Part shown: piece by piece, positions 62,301-64,000 of the stretch
How positions within the stretch are numbered: position 1 is the stretch's first letter
Layout of the letters: every line of letters begins with the position of its first letter
Assembly (NCBI GenBank): GCA_017936385.1
Contig: JAGBFQ010000032.1
Location: forward strand, 1 to 64,000
Origin: Rikenellaceae bacterium
GTDB taxonomy: Bacteria; Bacteroidota; Bacteroidia; Bacteroidales; Rikenellaceae
Direction of reading: 5' to 3'
Length of the DNA stretch: 64,000 bases
Program-made: the position numbers and the translations under genes
Notes under the pieces: generated by a model
What the model was told of the DNA's origin: nothing
The model's database searches: none
Seen by the model: only the letters and a program-made list of their open reading frames with translations

Positions 62301-63037
62301 AACGTATAACGCATGCGGTTCTCCTCGTCCACATAGCGGTTGGTGTTCAGACAGATGAGCAGGTCATGTGCCGCTGCATCATCCTTCATTACAAAGTGCA
62401 CGTCGTTCGAGCAGATGAGCGGTATGTTGTGTTTGGCGGCAAGTTTGCGCAGTTCGCGGTTGACTTCCAGCTGATTTTTGTAGACATTCTCGTCACGTTC
62501 GTCACCTGCCGGGTGGAGTTGCATCTCGAGGTAGTAGTCGTCGCCAAACATCTCGCGGAACTCCAGCACTGCGGCCTCGGCACCGGCCAAATCTCCGCGC
62601 ATAATAAATTGCGGAATCTCGCCACCCAGACACGCCGAACAGCAAATCAAACCCTCGCCATAGAGTCTTAAAAGTTCCTTGTCCACACGAGGTTTATAGT
62701 AAAATCCCTCGGTCCATGAGTACGACACAATCTTGCAAAGGTTCTGATAACCCTTTTTGTTCTTGGCCAGCAGCACCAGGTGGTCGCCTGTTTTTTCGTC
62801 CTTGTCCTTCTCGAAACGATTTTTCACCACGTAGACCTCGCAACCGAGAATCGGTTTGACGCCCGCTTTGGTAGCCACATCGTGGAACTCCTTGACACCG
62901 TACATATTACCGTGGTCTGTAATGGCAAGTGCGGGCATACCCAACTCTTTGGCGCGTGCGACAATCTTTTTGATGTCCGAAGCACCGTCGAGAATTGAGT
63001 ATTGTGTATGTACGTGCAGGTGAACGAATTGTGACAT
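59354..63037 (-). CDS. dnaE: DNA polymerase III subunit alpha
   Basis: 1227 residues. PHP domain at the N-terminus (FVHLHVHTQYSILDGA, about 3-18; ITDHGNMYG), polymerase core with SVGPGRGSAAGSMVAYAL (about 410-427) and catalytic Asp motif PDVDVDFDEDGR (about 455-466), the ARKNGLQ and MRQLKPTRFEDL fingers region, helix-hairpin-helix, and a C-terminal OB fold (DVTFAGIISSVQI onward). Replicative polymerase of the chromosome. -7 box 31 bp upstream of the ATG at 63037. Confidence 0.97.
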   Translation of the reverse strand: MSQFVHLHVHTQYSILDGASDIKKIVARAKELGMPALAITDHGNMYGVKEFHDVATKAGVKPILGCEVYVVKNRFEKDKDEKTGDHLVLLAKNKKGYQNLCKIVSYSWTEGFYYKPRVDKELLRLYGEGLICCSACLGGEIPQFIMRGDLAGAEAAVLEFREMFGDDYYLEMQLHPAGDERDENVYKNQLEVNRELRKLAAKHNIPLICSNDVHFVMKDDAAAHDLLICLNTNRYVDEENRMRYTFQEWLKSPDEMAELFPDDAEALENTVRIADKVEEYKITHAPLMPDFPPPPDFHIDLDEVRGSMLKKVEDEALKTKYMGAGSLTELEELVKAEGEAQVELLDVAKQYCYLRALAYEGCRRRYCSDEKPELSDEESKRLEYELATIERMGFPGYFLIVWDFIRAAREMGVSVGPGRGSAAGSMVAYALKITNIDPLKYHLLFERFLNPDRISLPDVDVDFDEDGRADVLNYVTEKYGKKRVAQIVTYGTMATKLAIKDVARVMRVPISESDRLTKMVPDRIDKEKGETPFHAVYRTVPEFKREAEEGDQVIRDTLKYAEQLEGQVRQTGVHACGVIIGKDDLELFAPLASVKDKESKDEVYKNVVQYEGKQVESVGLIKMDFLGLRTLSIIKDALENVQRTKGYWYDIDSVPLDDVETYELFSRGDTTGLFQFESAGMKKYMRQLKPTRFEDLIAMNALYRPGPMDYISDFIARKNGLQPVTYDLNGMEEYLSDTYGITVYQEQVMLLSQKLGGFTGGEADTLRKAMGKKMREVLDKMKPKFIEGATERGHDPKVCEKVWADWEAFASYAFNKSHATCYAYVAYQTGYLKAHYPSEFMAALLSRNFTDLKTVTLYMQECKRMGINVMGPDVNESYNVFTADKQGNVRFGMAAIKGVGDGAVREIVAERERGGRFTDIYDFVERVNLSAVNRKVIDCLAMGGAFDEIIDFPRDRFFVKRGDMSFSEELVRYGNRHREERENSQQSLFGMEDDSAGVQRPSVPEYNDPATEQWGRLQTLANEKIAVGMYLSAHPLDDYRVIIQNMCNVTPEQINNLPELNGRDVTFAGIISSVQILRNKSDKEYCRFKLEGYDGTACEIMLFNKDFEKFRDKLYVNYFVYITGKVQPPKYSPDRIMLNITSIQKLEDVERNSVKRLTVTMPVRSVDRDLADNFARVVDASRGHVALCVTLYAGGVSQRFVSRTKRVRLSSELIGFLEENEIKYTIS

Positions 63038-63068
63038 GGCTCAGCGATTTTGGTAATTACTCACGAAA

Positions 63069-63076
63069 CAAAAATA
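63069..63076 (-). promoter_or_regulatory. -7 box (TATTTTTG) of dnaE
   Basis: Exact TAnnTTTG on the minus strand, with 31 bp between it and the dnaE ATG. Divergent from the DUF2007 gene; no clear -33. Confidence 0.55.
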
Positions 63077-63130
63077 CGAAATAACTCTTGATTTTCCGCC
63101 CCCATCACCGCTTTTTCGACAAAAAAATTG

Positions 63131-63138
63131 TATCTTGC
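63131..63138 (+). promoter_or_regulatory. Possible -7 box (TATCTTGC) of the DUF2007 gene
   Basis: Resembles TAnnTTTG with two mismatches at the end; spacing to the ATG at 63161 is 22 bp, in the range of other promoters here. Confidence 0.3.
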
Positions 63139-63160
63139 GGCTACTAAAACTGCGACAACC

Positions 63161-63385
63161 ATGGATAGTAAAGATTTGACCGTAATACGTCGCTTCGGAA
63201 GCGAAGTGGAGTTGCGCATGGCACAGGCTCTGCTACGCTCGGCCGAAATCGAATGTTTCGCAACGAACGAGTACACCTCGTGGGTGATGCCGACAAGCGC
63301 GTTCTCCTTTGGACTGTGTGTCAAGGCCGAGGATGTTAGGCATGCTCTCGATGTTTTGGATTCGCAACCTGCCGAAAATCTATAA
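63161..63385 (+). CDS. DUF2007-domain small protein
   Basis: 74 residues from ATG 63161 (MDSKDLTVIRRFGSEVELRMAQ). The pattern of VIRRFGSEVEL, ALLRSAEIECFATNEY and FGLCVKAEDVRHALDVL is that of the DUF2007 family, short beta-alpha-beta proteins sometimes called putative signal-transducing proteins. Function unknown. Five bases separate it from the priA start. An upstream in-frame ATG at 63128 would overlap the promoter region. Confidence 0.8.
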   Translation: MDSKDLTVIRRFGSEVELRMAQALLRSAEIECFATNEYTSWVMPTSAFSFGLCVKAEDVRHALDVLDSQPAENL

Positions 63386-63390
63386 ATAAC

Positions 63391-64000
63391 GTGTACGCCG
63401 ACGTTGCATTACCCATCGCTCAGGAGCCGTTTACATTCGAGGTTCCCACGGCACTCGCCCCGAGCCTCGAGTGCGGTTGCATTGTGGCCGTAACTCTGGG
63501 TAAGCGTCGACGGGTCGGAGGTGTGGTGGTCGAACTGCACGACCGTCGCCCTGATTATCAGAATATAAAACCCGTCGAGGAGTTGCTCTTCGACAGACCG
63601 TTGGTGACGCGCCAGAGTCTAAAGTTGTGGCGTTGGATGGCCGACTATTATATGTGCACGATGGGTGAGGTGGTTCATGCCGCTTTGCCGTCGCTCATTA
63701 AGCCTGCGGGACTCGATGCAGGGGAGTTTGCCCAGAGTGTGTTCCGTCCGCGAAGTGTGGAGTTTCTGCGTCCGACGGGGGTGGGGGAGCTGCCGTCGAG
63801 GGCGAAGGCACAAATCAAAGCTCTCGAACGTCTGCGCGAATTGGCCCACGGAGCGGAGGTGCGACGTAGTGCGCTTATGGCCGAGGGAGTATCTGCCAAC
63901 ATCATACGAAAACTCGTAGAATCGGGAGTGGTCGAGAGTGTTTGGCGTACTGAGGCAGAGTCGCAACCCGCATTTGAGGTGAAGTGCCCTGTGTTGACCG
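63391..64000 (+). CDS. priA: Primosomal protein N' (PriA), 5' part
   Basis: First 203 codons; the rest lies beyond the window. It starts at GTG 63391 (VYADVALPIAQEPFTFEVP), 5 bp behind the DUF2007 stop; no in-frame ATG exists near that point. YADVxLP...FTFxVP and the block CGCIVAVTLGKRRRVGGVVVEL, followed by WRWMADYYMCTMGEVVHAALP, are the PriA 3'-DNA-binding domain and winged-helix region. PriA restarts stalled replication forks. The helicase domain cannot be checked. Confidence 0.9.
   Translation, partial: MYADVALPIAQEPFTFEVPTALAPSLECGCIVAVTLGKRRRVGGVVVELHDRRPDYQNIKPVEELLFDRPLVTRQSLKLWRWMADYYMCTMGEVVHAALPSLIKPAGLDAGEFAQSVFRPRSVEFLRPTGVGELPSRAKAQIKALERLRELAHGAEVRRSALMAEGVSANIIRKLVESGVVESVWRTEAESQPAFEVKCPVLT

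Noticed and set aside
1-64000. tRNA or rRNA genes
   Set aside because: No cloverleaf, CCA end or rRNA-like sequence was recognised by eye; a tRNAscan-SE or Infernal run would settle it.

Overview
The window is chromosomal DNA of a Bacteroidota member, most likely a gut-type Bacteroidales such as Rikenellaceae/Alistipes. This is an inference from protein families (TonB/DUF5689 pair, DUF4834, DUF4923, DUF3857 proteins, GldE, Bacteroidetes-type FtsL/FtsI/FtsQ, pyruvate:ferredoxin oxidoreductase), from about a dozen Bacteroidetes -7 boxes (TAnnTTTG) in front of genes, and from A/T-rich rather than Shine-Dalgarno leaders. No rRNA, tRNA, phage, transposase or CRISPR was found; the sequence looks like core chromosome with several families of short non-coding repeats.

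Layout. 1-4050: a minus-strand PAP2 phosphatase / outer-membrane barrel / DUF5689 lipoprotein operon. 4066-4543: non-coding, with a candidate structured small RNA (about 4290-4425). 4588-6386: DUF4834 plus an MlaE/MlaF lipid ABC pair. 6625-12179: nadC, a DPP-IV-type peptidase and a TonB-type barrel receptor. 12256-18352 (minus): DUF4923, transketolase, clpX, clpP, manA. 18499-24548 (plus): YihY/BrkB, DUF2520, KdsC-type phosphatase, murB, tilS, holA. 24782-26352: a degenerate class IV aminotransferase-like protein converging on an acyltransferase. 26462-42379: an almost complete division and cell wall (dcw) cluster, rsmH-ftsL-ftsI-murE-mraY-murD-ftsW-murG-murC-ftsQ-ftsA-ftsZ. 42439-44323: gldE and a phosphopantetheinyl transferase. 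44297-49377 (minus): MATE exporter and two DUF3857/transglutaminase-like paralogues. 49528-52384: sodium/solute symporter, YqeY, BASS-like transporter. 52634-55131 (minus): an M16 pair, one active and one inactive. 55295-58831: pyruvate:ferredoxin oxidoreductase. 58987-63037 (minus): trxA and dnaE. 63161 to the end: DUF2007 protein and the 5' part of priA.

How the genes fit together. The core is envelope biogenesis and division: MurB-MurG, MraY, FtsI/W/L/Q/A/Z, KdsC for Kdo synthesis, the Mla lipid pair, an acyltransferase and several outer-membrane proteins. MurE carries the DNPR signature, so the peptidoglycan should contain meso-diaminopimelate. Three divisome proteins (FtsL, FtsQ, FtsA) carry large charged or coiled-coil additions.

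The most unusual non-coding material is a family of palindromic elements just behind stop codons (1-109, 6389-6550, 24549-24700, with related pieces at 52385-52426 and 58897-58980). They share flanking modules but carry different, internally complementary hairpins. There is also a MITE-like hairpin (52427-52544), an inverted pair of heptamer arrays enclosing a 48-bp duplication (17214-17381), and the candidate small RNA. No wholly new protein system is evident; the best leads are these elements and the modified divisome.
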